NCBI RefSeq assembly: GCF_028553745.1
Contig: NZ_CP067129.1
Span: 1,284,501-1,348,500, forward strand
Length of the DNA stretch: 64,000 nt
Source: Paracoccus seriniphilus
GTDB lineage: Bacteria; Pseudomonadota; Alphaproteobacteria; Rhodobacterales; Rhodobacteraceae
Reading direction: 5' to 3'
Position numbers and translations under genes: made by a program. Every line of letters begins with the position of its first letter. The first letter of the stretch is position 1. Positions 46,801 through 55,201 of this stretch are shown piece after piece. The notes under the pieces were generated by a model. The model worked only from the letters and a program-made list of their open reading frames with translations. It was not told the DNA's origin and did no database searches.

Positions 46801-48263
46801 TCAGCAGCCACATTGACAGTGACGCGTGCGAAATCCGTACCGCCATTTCCGTCGGCCACCCGGTAGATGAAGCTGTCGGTGCCGTTGAAATTGGCATTCG
46901 GCGCATAGGTGATCGTGCCGTCGTCATTCAGGGTGACGGTCCCGTTGTCAGCCTGCTCGACAGCATAGATCGTCAGAGTGTCACCATCGGAGTCGAGATC
47001 ATTTGCAAGTACGGCAACGCGAATGCTGCCATCTTCGGACATGTTCCGGCTGTCGGCGCGCGCGTTGGGTCGGCTGTTTTCGACCGGAGTGGGCGCGGGC
47101 GTGTCATCGCTTTCGACCGAAATGGCCACTGCGGCAGTGTCTTCCTCGCCCTGCCCATCGGACAGGCGATACTCAAAGCCTGCATCACCGGCGCTGTCAC
47201 TGACAAAGCGGATACGGTCGCCGACGATCTCGGCGCTTCCATTGGTCACATTGGTGATCGCTGCAACGGACAGCGTGTCGCCATCAATGTCGCGGTCATT
47301 TGACAGAAGATCGGCGATGTCGATGAACAGGGTTTCACCCTGCGTGACGACAAAGCCGCCGTCATCCGACGCCTCGGGGGCGTCGTTGACAGGTCTGACG
47401 GTCATGTTGACCCGGGAAGTCGAGGAACCGCCACGGCCGTCGCCCACTTCATATTCGAATACGTCCGAACCGTGGTAATCAGCCTCTGGAACGTAGGTGA
47501 TGGTTCCGTCAGCATTCAATGTGGTCGTGCCGTGGCTGCCATTTCCAACGCTGGTGACGCGGACCTCGTCGCCATCTGCATCCGTATCGTTGTTCAGCGG
47601 GTCCAGCGTGACGCTGCCGTCTTCCCAGACGCCCCGGGCATTCGGACGCGCCACGGGTGCGGTATTTTCAACCGGAGGCTCGACAGGTTCTACCGGCGTG
47701 TCATCTGGTGCATCGTTTGCGGCATGGCGCAGAACCGATGAATCCAGAAAAGAATAGTCCCCACCATTGGCGCTGTGGCGGATTCTCAGTTCCGAAAAAC
47801 CGCTTTCCTCGAAGTAGTCCACCTTGATGGAATACCATCCCGATTCCGCCACCGTCAGGTTGCCTTCGGTGGAGCCTGAGGCGCGCGTGCCCTGATACTC
47901 GGAGATCACATCGTCGTTGATGGTCAGACGGAAGCCGTCATCGGTAGTATTGCGAAAGTCATGAGTGCCGGCTTCGAGATAGATCTGGCCCGTCAGGCTG
48001 AGCGCATATTGGTCAAACAGCTGGTCGCCGTCAGAGGTGCTGAGCGAGCCAGCATCGTCACCAAGGAATGAGGCCAGCGATCCGCGGCTTACGCGATAAT
48101 TGAGATCGGTCGCGACAAAGCTTGCATCGGCCTCGCTGCCCATGAGCGACAATGCCGAGTCGAGATCATGCAGATTTCCACCTACATAGACATTTCCCAT
48201 CAGTCCGGATGTATAGGTGTTCTCGTCTAGCGTATTGCCTGTCGGAACCGGTAGTTTAGCCAT
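43833..48263 (-). CDS. Large PA14/cadherin-like/G8-domain surface protein
   Basis: 1476 residues, acidic, no Sec signal. Order: a PA14-like domain (about 60-190, DQYALSLTGQIYLEAGTHDF), four cadherin-like repeats (about 200-590) with DTDADGD and DSDGDTL calcium-type motifs, and a glycine/aspartate linker. A Met/His-rich stretch follows (about 620-645, AEHEMDGNMAGMANHM), then a G8 domain (about 655-770, HGDWNDPSTWHNGEVPGDG). After it come a right-handed beta-helix (about 800-1200, with FHFHEAG and NLTNNVAFDVWGAAF) and one more cadherin-like repeat near the end. It terminates in SDSFQF, compatible with type I secretion, though no RTX nonapeptides or exporter genes are seen. Likely an extracellular carbohydrate-binding or processing protein. 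Ribosome site AAGAAGG before the ATG. Confidence 0.82.
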   Translation of the reverse strand: MAKLPVPTGNTLDENTYTSGLMGNVYVGGNLHDLDSALSLMGSEADASFVATDLNYRVSRGSLASFLGDDAGSLSTSDGDQLFDQYALSLTGQIYLEAGTHDFRNTTDDGFRLTINDDVISEYQGTRASGSTEGNLTVAESGWYSIKVDYFEESGFSELRIRHSANGGDYSFLDSSVLRHAANDAPDDTPVEPVEPPVENTAPVARPNARGVWEDGSVTLDPLNNDTDADGDEVRVTSVGNGSHGTTTLNADGTITYVPEADYHGSDVFEYEVGDGRGGSSTSRVNMTVRPVNDAPEASDDGGFVVTQGETLFIDIADLLSNDRDIDGDTLSVAAITNVTNGSAEIVGDRIRFVSDSAGDAGFEYRLSDGQGEEDTAAVAISVESDDTPAPTPVENSRPNARADSRNMSEDGSIRVAVLANDLDSDGDTLTIYAVEQADNGTVTLNDDGTITYAPNANFNGTDSFIYRVADGNGGTDFARVTVNVAAENDAPTAGNDAGFTVTDGNMLMIDIADLLANDSDIDGDDLSITGLTGISNGSAMIMGDQIHFTASGEGDGGFSYILSDGNGGEDRATVAIDITASDDGTTGEDGGDSGSDDGSHDGHGSGTGELIDPPQTAQEIAAFVEMVRNMAEHEMDGNMAGMANHMASLDLVPRQEATHIAINHGDWNDPSTWHNGEVPGDGAQVLIPEGIAVEYSEENDSSIFTLRVDGVLQFATDEDSRLVVDTIVVSPSGQLEIGSEHHPVEEDVNVDIVFADNGNIDVDWDPALLSRGLIAMGEVNIHGQEKSSHLKVETDAMAGDRTLSLEEVPSGWQVGDKLVLTGTYQQGFYWNNDLGRMDFAESQDEEVYITAINGSTITLDRGLTYDHDTPREDLKAYVANMTRNITFSSEGGEDTPVHQRGHVMFMHNDDVDVRYAAFADMGRTDKSEFAGSADDFGGVGNLSPDTNVEARYPFHFHEAGVDDVENPAIAIGNVVDGSPGWGFVQHSSNANLTNNVAFDVWGAAFVAEDGNETGTWLENIAIKSQGWAAGDVAVKHSEVDGNDGRTGDGFWFAGRLVEVVGNVAANTTHGYVWLHRGERDSIDPDTMHQSELGYGRDSLLVDKAPIQGFRDNEAFGTNTGLIVVKENPDQGHDVRSVFDGFLNWETREGVAVSYTTHYTFLDFDLLGQRDEDGDVWDHAYQGVNLGTNAIDMVFNDITIDGFDHAFNLTDNDNVNTGSAGDFHNTVIDGNFVNIRSGDIEETVDGQMTILRESDLVEGRLEFELTADQYISDADNLFFDGIKTDSIGSVERTFDLEQQGLWGWHKETYLNTNGYWRLPDGTPVLLIEDYIADRATGELAKQMLVFELDYSDGALQSRYPYNGEINLGGPAATARDDLGSTAQNTDLLIDLTANDTDPDGGNVYVDGLTNPENGNVYLQDDGTVLYRPNEGFTGSDRFFYWAADEEGNFSRAEAVINVASAADSMAAAMESDSFQF

Positions 48264-48738
48264 TCGTCACGACCTTCTTGCAATCGGGTTCAAGGCTCTG
48301 GCATCGGTGCCAGAACCATTTTTTGATACAGTGTGTCGCACGGCTGAAGTGCCAGCCTGATATGCAACCATAAAATGAAGAAAATACTAATTACCACACC
48401 GCGCGGTTGCGCAAACACTAGTGGATTGTGTAATTGCGGCGCAAGGCGTCGTGGAAATCCGATTAAGGCGTCGGCAAAAAATCACCATTCGGATTAAGTT
48501 CTAAGCGAGTGACTGCTCATTATATATCTATTGTATTAATATGCATAATTAGCCTGCATTATCTGCGGCTATACAATACAACCCTAATGCGCTTTGGCTG
48601 ACCTCAGGGAAGCATGGTCTTTGCATTCCCTGTCATGACTGGAGCGAATCGCTTTGACCTGTCCCTTGGTCTTGCGCAGCCGTTCCGTCATGCAATAGTT
48701 TCTGCAAACCGGATCGCCCGTCGCGAAAGGACGCCCGA
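48264..48738. other. AT-rich divergent intergenic region
   Basis: 475 bases between the G8 protein gene and the VOC gene, clearly richer in A and T than the coding DNA around it. A 7-base inverted repeat AATCCGA / TCGGATT lies near 48455-48494. It must hold the promoters of both genes, but I cannot assign -35/-10 boxes safely. A minus-strand open frame at 48584-48835 shows no family features. Confidence 0.5.
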
Positions 48739-49164
48739 ATGAGATCTCTGTTCCATCTGGCCATTCATGTCGAGGATCTCGACGCCGCGCGGCAATTCTA
48801 TGGTGGGGTTCTCGGTTGTGCCGAAGGGCGGTCAACGGACACCTGGGTGGATTTTGACTTTTTCGGTCATCAACTGTCCCTGCATCTGGGAAAGCCCTTC
48901 ACGACCACGCGCAGCGGCAAGGTTGGTGACCACATGGTGATGATGCCGCATATGGGGGTGGTGCTGCGGCTGGATGACTGGATGACGCTTGCCGAAAGAT
49001 TGCGCAACGCCGGTGTGCAATTCGATATCCCGCCGGTGATCCGTTTCGAGGGGCAGGCGGGCGAACAGCGCACGATGTTCTTTTTCGACCCGTCCGGCAA
49101 TCCGATCGAGGTCAAGGGATTCAAGGATTTCGACGGCCTGTTCGAAGTGGCGCCGTCGCGCTGA
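48739..49164 (+). CDS. VOC (glyoxalase/dioxygenase superfamily) protein
   Basis: A 141-residue single-module vicinal-oxygen-chelate protein. LFHLAIHVEDLDAARQFYGG starts the fold (metal His), MPHMGVVLRLDDW gives the second half's His, and FFFDPSGNPIEVKGF the C-terminal Glu. A divalent metal enzyme is likely, but the substrate is unknown. It is divergent from the G8 protein and convergent with the ectoine operon. Confidence 0.85.
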   Translation: MRSLFHLAIHVEDLDAARQFYGGVLGCAEGRSTDTWVDFDFFGHQLSLHLGKPFTTTRSGKVGDHMVMMPHMGVVLRLDDWMTLAERLRNAGVQFDIPPVIRFEGQAGEQRTMFFFDPSGNPIEVKGFKDFDGLFEVAPSR

Positions 49165-49221
49165 GCGAAATCGACCCGCCACCGAAACGGCAGCAGGTCC
49201 GACAGGTCATGGACGCGGCGG

Positions 49222-50661
49222 TCAGGCCGCCTGTGAAAGATCGGCTTCCCGGTCTTCGACCAACTCGGCATGCAGGGCCTTGATTGCCGGTTTCAGAACA
49301 TCACGTTCGACAATGAATTGCACATCGACCTGACGCGGACCCTGAGTGGCGCCTATTGCTTCCAGACCTTTCCCGGCCAGGGCATTCAGGCCGCGACTGA
49401 GAACCGCCAGCCCGTCCAGGTTTCGCCCCACCGCCGCGACCATCGAGATGCCGCGCGAGGTGACAGCGGCCGAGGGATATTTTTCGACCAGATCCTTTTC
49501 GACCCGGCGCAGGACCTTCAGCGACGTGTCGACATAATGGGTGATGGTATTGGCATTGGAGACCTTCGAGACGATGCGCACATTGTGCCGGGTCAGGATG
49601 TCGATGATCGTGGCGTCATAGCCTTTGACACCCACCATGTCCTGTTCAAAGACTTCCAGCGCGAACAGATCCAGCCCGGTGACGATCTCTACCGCCGATT
49701 CAAGGGCTGGCTGATCGTCGATCAACGTGCCCGAGTCTTCGGGTTCGAAGGCATTGGTCACGCGCAGGGGCACGCCGGATTGACGCAATGTCTTGGCAGC
49801 TTTCGGGTGGATCGCCTCCATGCCCAGATTGGAAAGCTGGTCGGCCACATCGTAATTGGTCCGGCCCAGCTTGCGCACGGCGGACACGCCGACAAGATTG
49901 GGATCTGCCGAGGACAGATGGAATTCCTTGTGGATGATTGCCTCCTTCGCGCCGGTCAGGGCGGCCAGGCGCGAAAAGGTCACCTCGGAATAGCCGCGAT
50001 CAAATTCGCGCATCAGCCCCTCGGCACATTGCGCATAGCCCGTCACGATCGGCATTTCCGTCGAAGGGTCGACATCCTTCAGAGCATTCTCGACCCTCTG
50101 GGAGAGGGTGACATTGCCCTCGTCACGCCAGCCCGAAAGATCGACAAAACGTGCGTTGACGCCGGCGCGCTGCAGCATCAGCACCGTGACAAAGGCGGAA
50201 TGCGCCTCGCCAAGCCCCGAGAGCAATTCGCGCGTTTGCAGCATATGTTCCGACAGACGAAAATGCCCGTAGGAACATAGACGCTGCAGGTCGATCAGGC
50301 AGTTTCTGGCGCCCAGAAGGCGATCCTTGACGAAGGCCCCGGCGCGCTCGATATCGGCCGGATGTTCCAGAACCTGACCATGGGCCTGCGACATGGCATC
50401 GGCAACACGGTCCAAGGCATCGTGCCAGCGATGGTCGCTGTCGGAATTGGCAAAGGCCGCATAGACGCCGGCCTCGCCTGATTTCTTGTGCTCCAGCAAC
50501 AGGTTGGTGATGCCGCCAAAGGCGGAGACGACAAAGATGCGCCCGTAAAGCGAACCACCTTTGCGACCCGCGATGAACAGGCTGTCGCGCAGTTCATTGA
50601 CCCGCGACATCGATGTGCCGCCGATTTTCTCGACCGTATGTTGCTGGGGTTCTGTCATCAT
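49222..50661 (-). CDS. ask: Aspartate kinase, ectoine-specific
   Basis: About 479 residues of the Ask_Ect lineage: VEKIGGTSMSRVNELRD (ATP/aspartate site), GYSEVTFSRLAALTGAKEA, HPKAAKTLRQSGVPLRV and a C-terminal ACT pair (GYDATIIDILTRHNVRIVSK). It makes aspartyl phosphate for ectoine synthesis and is typically less feedback-sensitive than the housekeeping enzyme. The ATG pair at 50661/50658 follows the ectC stop by one base, so it is the last gene of the operon. Confidence 0.93.
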   Translation of the reverse strand: MMTEPQQHTVEKIGGTSMSRVNELRDSLFIAGRKGGSLYGRIFVVSAFGGITNLLLEHKKSGEAGVYAAFANSDSDHRWHDALDRVADAMSQAHGQVLEHPADIERAGAFVKDRLLGARNCLIDLQRLCSYGHFRLSEHMLQTRELLSGLGEAHSAFVTVLMLQRAGVNARFVDLSGWRDEGNVTLSQRVENALKDVDPSTEMPIVTGYAQCAEGLMREFDRGYSEVTFSRLAALTGAKEAIIHKEFHLSSADPNLVGVSAVRKLGRTNYDVADQLSNLGMEAIHPKAAKTLRQSGVPLRVTNAFEPEDSGTLIDDQPALESAVEIVTGLDLFALEVFEQDMVGVKGYDATIIDILTRHNVRIVSKVSNANTITHYVDTSLKVLRRVEKDLVEKYPSAAVTSRGISMVAAVGRNLDGLAVLSRGLNALAGKGLEAIGATQGPRQVDVQFIVERDVLKPAIKALHAELVEDREADLSQAA

Positions 50662-50662
50662 G

Positions 50663-51058
50663 TCAGTCCGCAAGTTCTTCTACAGGTGCGTAAGAGCCAT
50701 CTTCGCGATGGACTTCCGTGCCGGTCACCGGTGGATTGAAGCAGCAGGCCATGACCAGTTCTTCTTCGGCGCGCAGCGTGTGCTTGTCATGAAGGTTCAG
50801 CGCATACATGACGCCCGGCCTGATCTCATGAGTTTCGCCGGTGGCCAGATCGGTGATCGAGCCTCGACCCGACATGCAGTAGACGCTTTCGAAATGGTGT
50901 TTGTAGTGGAACGTATGTTCCGACCCGGCTTCCAGCGTCGTGATATGGAAAGAAAATCCCATCCCGTCATCAGCAAGAAGCATTCTGACCGAATTCCATT
51001 TCGCATCCGAAACGGAACGGTCGGTTTCCTTGAGCTTGTTGAAATCGCGAACGATCAT
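50663..51058 (-). CDS. ectC: L-ectoine synthase
   Basis: 131 residues, cupin fold. It begins [16 protein letters not shown] and carries [33 protein letters not shown] and the C-terminal [19 protein letters not shown], all diagnostic. It cyclises N-gamma-acetyl-2,4-diaminobutyrate to ectoine using an iron centre. It lies five bases after ectB, whose end carries its GGAG ribosome site. Confidence 0.97.
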   Translation of the reverse strand: MIVRDFNKLKETDRSVSDAKWNSVRMLLADDGMGFSFHITTLEAGSEHTFHYKHHFESVYCMSGRGSITDLATGETHEIRPGVMYALNLHDKHTLRAEEELVMACCFNPPVTGTEVHREDGSYAPVEELAD

Positions 51059-51063
51059 ATCGG

Positions 51064-52350
51064 TTACTCCGCAGCAAATTTTGTGGTTTCAAGGGTGTCA
51101 CGGGCCGCATCGATCAGAATGTCAAAGCCCTTGTTGAACAGTTCGACCGAAGTGGTCAGCGGTGCCAGCACCTTGACGACCTGCCCCTGGCTGCCCGAAG
51201 TTTCGATGACCAGGCCACGCTCATAGGCGCGCGCGCAGATCTCGCCAGCCAGTTCGCCGCTGCCGACATCGACGCCGCGCATCAGGCCACGGCCCTTGAG
51301 GAAAGAGCCCGGGATCATGCGTGACAGCTCGGTCAGGCGTTTCTTGATCAGCTCGGCCTTTTTGGCCAGTTCGGTCTCGAAGGCAGCATCGGACCAGAAT
51401 TTCTCGATGGCGACGCGCGCGGTCACGAAGGCATGGGTGTTGCCGCGAAAGGTGCCGTTATGCTCGGCAGGGCCGAAAACGTCATGTTCCGGTTTGACCA
51501 GAACGAGGGCCAGCGGCAGGCCAAAGCCCGACACCGATTTCGCCATGGTCACGATATCGGGCATGACACCCATTCCCTCGAAAGAGAAAAAGGTTCCGGC
51601 GCGGCCACAGCCTGCCTGAATGTCGTCGATGATCAGCAAGGCGCCGTGTTTTCTGGCGGTGCGGACGATCTTCTTGATGAAATCGGCCGATGCGGCGTTC
51701 AGGCCACCTTCGCCCTGCACCGTTTCCAGCATGATGGCGGCAGGCGCATCGATCCCTCCCGAGGCATCCGACAGCATCTGTTCCAACAGGGCGGCGCTGT
51801 CCACGCCACCGGCGTAGGCATCGAAGGGCATGCGGGTCACGCCCTGCGTGGCCATTGCGGCACCACCGCGATGATAGCTGTTACCGGTCGCGGCCAGGGC
51901 ACCCATGGTCACGCCATGAAAGCCATTGGTGAAGGCGATGATATTGGTCCGGCCAGTGGCCTTGCGAGCGATTTTCATCGCTGCTTCGACCGCATTCGCG
52001 CCGGTGGGGCCGGTGAACATCACCCGGTGATCCATGCCCCGTGGGGCCAGGATATGCGTGTCCATGGCGTCCAGAAAGGCGGCCTTGGTGGTGGTATGAA
52101 GGTCCAGGCCATGGGCCAGCCCGTCGCCGGAGATATGGTCGATCAGGGCAGCCTTCATGTCGGGGTCATTGTGACCATAGTTCAGCGACGAACATCCGGC
52201 CAGAAAATCGATATGTTCCGCGCCGTCTTCGCTGGTCAGTACCGATCCGCGTGCCGAGGTGAAAACGGCGGGGATGCCGCGGCAATAGGAACGTGCTTCG
52301 CTTTCGCGGCGCGTGAAGATGTCGGTCGGGGTGGTCATGTCTTTGGGCAT
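51064..52350 (-). CDS. ectB: Diaminobutyrate--2-oxoglutarate transaminase
   Basis: 428 residues, class III PLP aminotransferase. It begins with the family start [20 protein letters not shown]. It has [55 protein letters not shown] and [17 protein letters not shown], with the PLP lysine in AKS. It converts aspartate semialdehyde to L-2,4-diaminobutyrate. Ribosome site AAAGGAAG before the ATG. Confidence 0.96.
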   Translation of the reverse strand: MPKDMTTPTDIFTRRESEARSYCRGIPAVFTSARGSVLTSEDGAEHIDFLAGCSSLNYGHNDPDMKAALIDHISGDGLAHGLDLHTTTKAAFLDAMDTHILAPRGMDHRVMFTGPTGANAVEAAMKIARKATGRTNIIAFTNGFHGVTMGALAATGNSYHRGGAAMATQGVTRMPFDAYAGGVDSAALLEQMLSDASGGIDAPAAIMLETVQGEGGLNAASADFIKKIVRTARKHGALLIIDDIQAGCGRAGTFFSFEGMGVMPDIVTMAKSVSGFGLPLALVLVKPEHDVFGPAEHNGTFRGNTHAFVTARVAIEKFWSDAAFETELAKKAELIKKRLTELSRMIPGSFLKGRGLMRGVDVGSGELAGEICARAYERGLVIETSGSQGQVVKVLAPLTTSVELFNKGFDILIDAARDTLETTKFAAE

Positions 52351-52403
52351 GGGTCTTCCTTTCGCACCATGTGCGTTCGGGGAAATGCGTGCTTTGCAGA
52401 GAA

Positions 52404-52952
52404 TCAGGCGGCTTGCGCGGTCTGTGCTGTGGCCGACTGGGAAAGCGTGATCGTCACCATGTGTTCGGTGGCATGCTTTCCATCAAAATGGGTGTCGCGC
52501 GTGTAATGTGCGCGGTCGGACAGTTTCCCGCCGATCTCGCGGGCAAAGCTGCGGAACAGCGCCCAGGAGGCTTCGTTGTCCTTGGTGATGGTGGTGTTCA
52601 GGCAGGTGGCTTCGGTGCAGATGTCGCGCGCGGTAAGGTGCTCCAGCATCCGACGACCCAGCCCCAGGCCGCGTGCCTTGGGGCTGACGGCAACCTGCCA
52701 GACAAACAGCGCGTTCTTGTTCGGAATCATGTGACCCGAAATCCAGCCGACGACCTCGCCATCCATTTCCGCCACGACGCAGGTATCGGCGAAATGCTCT
52801 GCCTGGACCAGATTGCAGTACATCGAATTCTCATCCAGTGGCTTGCACTGACGCACCAACTCCCAGACCGCGGCACCATCGGTGCTGTCCGGGCGGCGCA
52901 TGGTCAGGGTGCGCGGACGAAGTGTGTCGAAATCTGCCAGGTCCTTGGGCAT
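52404..52952 (-). CDS. ectA: L-2,4-diaminobutyric acid acetyltransferase
   Basis: 182 residues, GNAT fold. LRPRTLTMRRPDSTDGAAVW starts the domain, followed by GWISGHMIPNKNALFVWQVA, RGLGLGRRMLEHL (acetyl-CoA loop) and TTITKDNEASWALF. It is the first gene of the ectABC-ask operon for the compatible solute ectoine. The operon promoter lies in the 226 bases shared with the divergent ectR. No ectD hydroxylase gene is seen here. Confidence 0.96.
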   Translation of the reverse strand: MPKDLADFDTLRPRTLTMRRPDSTDGAAVWELVRQCKPLDENSMYCNLVQAEHFADTCVVAEMDGEVVGWISGHMIPNKNALFVWQVAVSPKARGLGLGRRMLEHLTARDICTEATCLNTTITKDNEASWALFRSFAREIGGKLSDRAHYTRDTHFDGKHATEHMVTITLSQSATAQTAQAA

Positions 52953-53069
52953 AGGCTCGTGATCCTCAATTGCTTCGGCTATCTAACTAGTAAAGGACCG
53001 CTAAGGTTGCAACCCGTTCGCAGAAAAGCCGAAAAATCCCGCTAATTCACTGAATCAAAACAGGTAATC

Positions 53070-53082
53070 TGCACAATGTGCA
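53070..53082. promoter_or_regulatory. Perfect palindrome in the ectA-ectR intergenic region
   Basis: TGCACAATGTGCA is a 6+1+6 palindrome, 118 bases from ectA and 97 from ectR. A second imperfect dyad, AATTGCTT-AGTC-AAGCGAATT, lies just beside it near 53099-53119. Both are candidate EctR (MarR) operators. A TTGACA at about 53125-53130 may be the -35 box of ectR. Confidence 0.4.
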
Positions 53083-53178
53083 TCTCGCATGCGCAGAAAT
53101 TGCTTAGTCAAGCGAATTATTTTTTGACAGATATTTAGAGGATTGAAGGGAATTGCCCTCTCATGGCACTATCAGCGC

Positions 53179-53682
53179 ATGAGCAGGATCGAGCCAGACC
53201 GTATTGATGATGCGCTGATTGCGCTGCGCCGCATCTTGCGCGCGACCGAACTGCATGAGCGCGATCTGGCGCAATCCGTCGGGCTGACGCCAGCCAAGCT
53301 GCGGGTCTTGCAGTTGCTGGCCGGAAAGGGCACCGGAAGCGCGACCCCGACCGAACTGGCCCGCCACATGGGTGTGCGCCAGGCGACGGTGACGACGCTT
53401 GTCGATCAGTTGGAAAAGCTGGGATATGTCAGCAGGCATCGCTCCAGCAGCGACCGCCGGCAGATGCTGATTTCGGTGACACAGGCCGGCGCGGATGCGC
53501 TGCGCAATGCGCCCAATGCCCTGCAGCAGCAATTCGTGCACGGATTCGCGAAACTGGCGGATTGGGAGCAGGCAATGCTGATTGCCGGGCTGGAGCGTGT
53601 CGCCTCGATGCTGAACGCGGGCGAGATCGACGCTTCGCCGGTCTTGGCGACGGGCGACATCCGAACGGGCCGCCCGCGCTAG
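53179..53682 (+). CDS. ectR: MarR-family regulator of ectoine synthesis
   Basis: 167 residues with a winged helix-turn-helix: LTPAKLRVLQLLAG, TPTELARHMGVRQATVTTLV (recognition helix) and the wing HRSSSDRRQMLISVT. The divergent placement upstream of ectA is the usual position of EctR, which represses ect genes at low salinity in studied species. The ATG at 53179 was chosen so that the conserved N-terminus (RIEPDRIDDALIALRRILRA) is at the start. An in-frame ATG at 53143 is also present. Confidence 0.88.
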   Translation: MSRIEPDRIDDALIALRRILRATELHERDLAQSVGLTPAKLRVLQLLAGKGTGSATPTELARHMGVRQATVTTLVDQLEKLGYVSRHRSSSDRRQMLISVTQAGADALRNAPNALQQQFVHGFAKLADWEQAMLIAGLERVASMLNAGEIDASPVLATGDIRTGRPR

Positions 53683-53693
53683 TCTTTCAGGTT

Positions 53694-55094
53694 CTAATGC
53701 GACGCGCCCCAGGGGCCGTGCTTGTCGTCAACGCCGTCAAGGCGCTCGAAACCATGCGCGCCAAAGAAATCGCGCTGCGCCTGGATCATGTTGGCAGTGC
53801 CGCGTGCGGTCCGCATCATGTCGAACCACATCAGCCCCGAAGCCAGCGCCGGCAGCGGATGGCCCGCCGCGATGGCGCTTGCCACCACCTGGCGCAGCGC
53901 GGGCAGGGCGGATTCGATCAGATCGGCAAAATAGGGTGCCATGACCAGGTTGCGGGCCGGATCCTCGGCCAGCGCATCAGCCATATCGTTCAGCATGGCC
54001 GAGCGGATGATACAGCCTGCGCGCCAGACCCTTGCTATGCCCGGCAGATCCAGCGACCAGCCAAAGCTTTTCGCCGCCGCATCGATCATCGAGAAGCCCT
54101 GTGCATAACACAGGATCTTGCCCGCGATCAGGGCCTGTTCCAGAGTCTCGGCAGGCAGGTCGATTGCCTGTGCGGATGCGCCGAAACGGGCCTGTCCGGC
54201 CTGACGTTCATCCAGACGGGCCGAAACATTGCGCGCCATGACGGCAGCCTCGATCACCGGAATAGGCGCGGCCAGATGCTGGGCCTCGATGGCGGTCCAG
54301 CGCCCGGTGCCTTTTTGACCGGCGCGGTCAAGAATCATGTCGACCATCGGCTTGTCGCTGTGCGGATCGTTGGCAGCAGTGACCTTGGCGGAAATCTCGA
54401 TCAGATAGGATTGCAGGGGGCCCGCGTTCCAGCTGTCAAAGACCGTCGAGATGTCGCCGGCGCTTTTGCCCATGCCGTCGCGCATCAGGCCATAGACCTC
54501 GGCGATCATCTGCATGTCGGCATATTCGATTCCGTTATGGACCATCTTGACGAAATGTCCGGCCCCTGCATCGCCCATTCGCGCTGCGCAGGGGCTGCCA
54601 TCCTCGGCCTTGGCCGAAATCGCCGTCAGGACATTGCCGATCCGGTCCCAGTCATCCGCGCTGCCGCCAGCCATGATCGAGGGACCATGGCGCGCGCCTT
54701 CCTCGCCACCCGAGACGCCCATGCCCAGAAAGCGGAAGGGCAGGCCCGCGGCGCTGCGGCGATTGGTGTCGTGAAAATCGGCATTGCCCGCATCAATGAC
54801 CAGATCGTCGCTGTCCAGATAGGGGGTCAGGGCGTCCAGTTGGTCATCCACTGCCTGTCCGGCGGGAACCATCAGGATGATGGTGCGCGGTTTGGCGATG
54901 GCCTTGACCAGACCTTCCAGAGTTTCGGTCGGGACAACGCGATCAGCCAGATCACCGGCGGTCGCGTGAAAGCGCCGCGTCACCTCGGTGGTGCGGTTCC
55001 AGACGGCAATGGGAAAGCCTTTTTCGGCAATATTCAGGGCAAGCGCCGCGCCCATCGTTCCCAATCCGATCAATCCGATTTCGGCCTGTGACAT
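53694..55094 (-). CDS. gnd: 6-phosphogluconate dehydrogenase (decarboxylating)
   Basis: 466 residues. Rossmann GLIGLGTMGAALALNIAEKG at the start, WNRT (NADP-preferring site), VSGGEEGARHGPSIMAGGS (substrate loop), GAGHFVKMVHNGIEYADMQM with catalytic Lys, and the C-terminal RRDFFGAHGFERLD-type tail (QRDFFGAHGFERLDG). It oxidises 6-phosphogluconate to ribulose 5-phosphate in the pentose phosphate pathway. Convergent with ectR across 11 bases. It stands alone, with no zwf nearby. Confidence 0.96.
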   Translation of the reverse strand: MSQAEIGLIGLGTMGAALALNIAEKGFPIAVWNRTTEVTRRFHATAGDLADRVVPTETLEGLVKAIAKPRTIILMVPAGQAVDDQLDALTPYLDSDDLVIDAGNADFHDTNRRSAAGLPFRFLGMGVSGGEEGARHGPSIMAGGSADDWDRIGNVLTAISAKAEDGSPCAARMGDAGAGHFVKMVHNGIEYADMQMIAEVYGLMRDGMGKSAGDISTVFDSWNAGPLQSYLIEISAKVTAANDPHSDKPMVDMILDRAGQKGTGRWTAIEAQHLAAPIPVIEAAVMARNVSARLDERQAGQARFGASAQAIDLPAETLEQALIAGKILCYAQGFSMIDAAAKSFGWSLDLPGIARVWRAGCIIRSAMLNDMADALAEDPARNLVMAPYFADLIESALPALRQVVASAIAAGHPLPALASGLMWFDMMRTARGTANMIQAQRDFFGAHGFERLDGVDDKHGPWGASH

Positions 55095-55201
55095 TGCCGG
55101 TCTCCTAAGCAGGTCTGTTTCGCGAGGTGTTTACGCTAACGCACGGGCAGTGTCACGAGAGGCCATTGCTTGGCACCAAGGCATTTTGCCGCCCGGTCTT
55201 T

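Noticed and set aside
46900..47700. Repeated DNA pattern suggesting a tandem repeat or CRISPR-like array
   Set aside because: The repeats are in frame, diverged and encode cadherin-like domains. There are no constant short repeats with unique spacers.
53562..55091. Plus-strand open frame of 509 codons opposite gnd
   Set aside because: Antisense to an unambiguous 6-phosphogluconate dehydrogenase.
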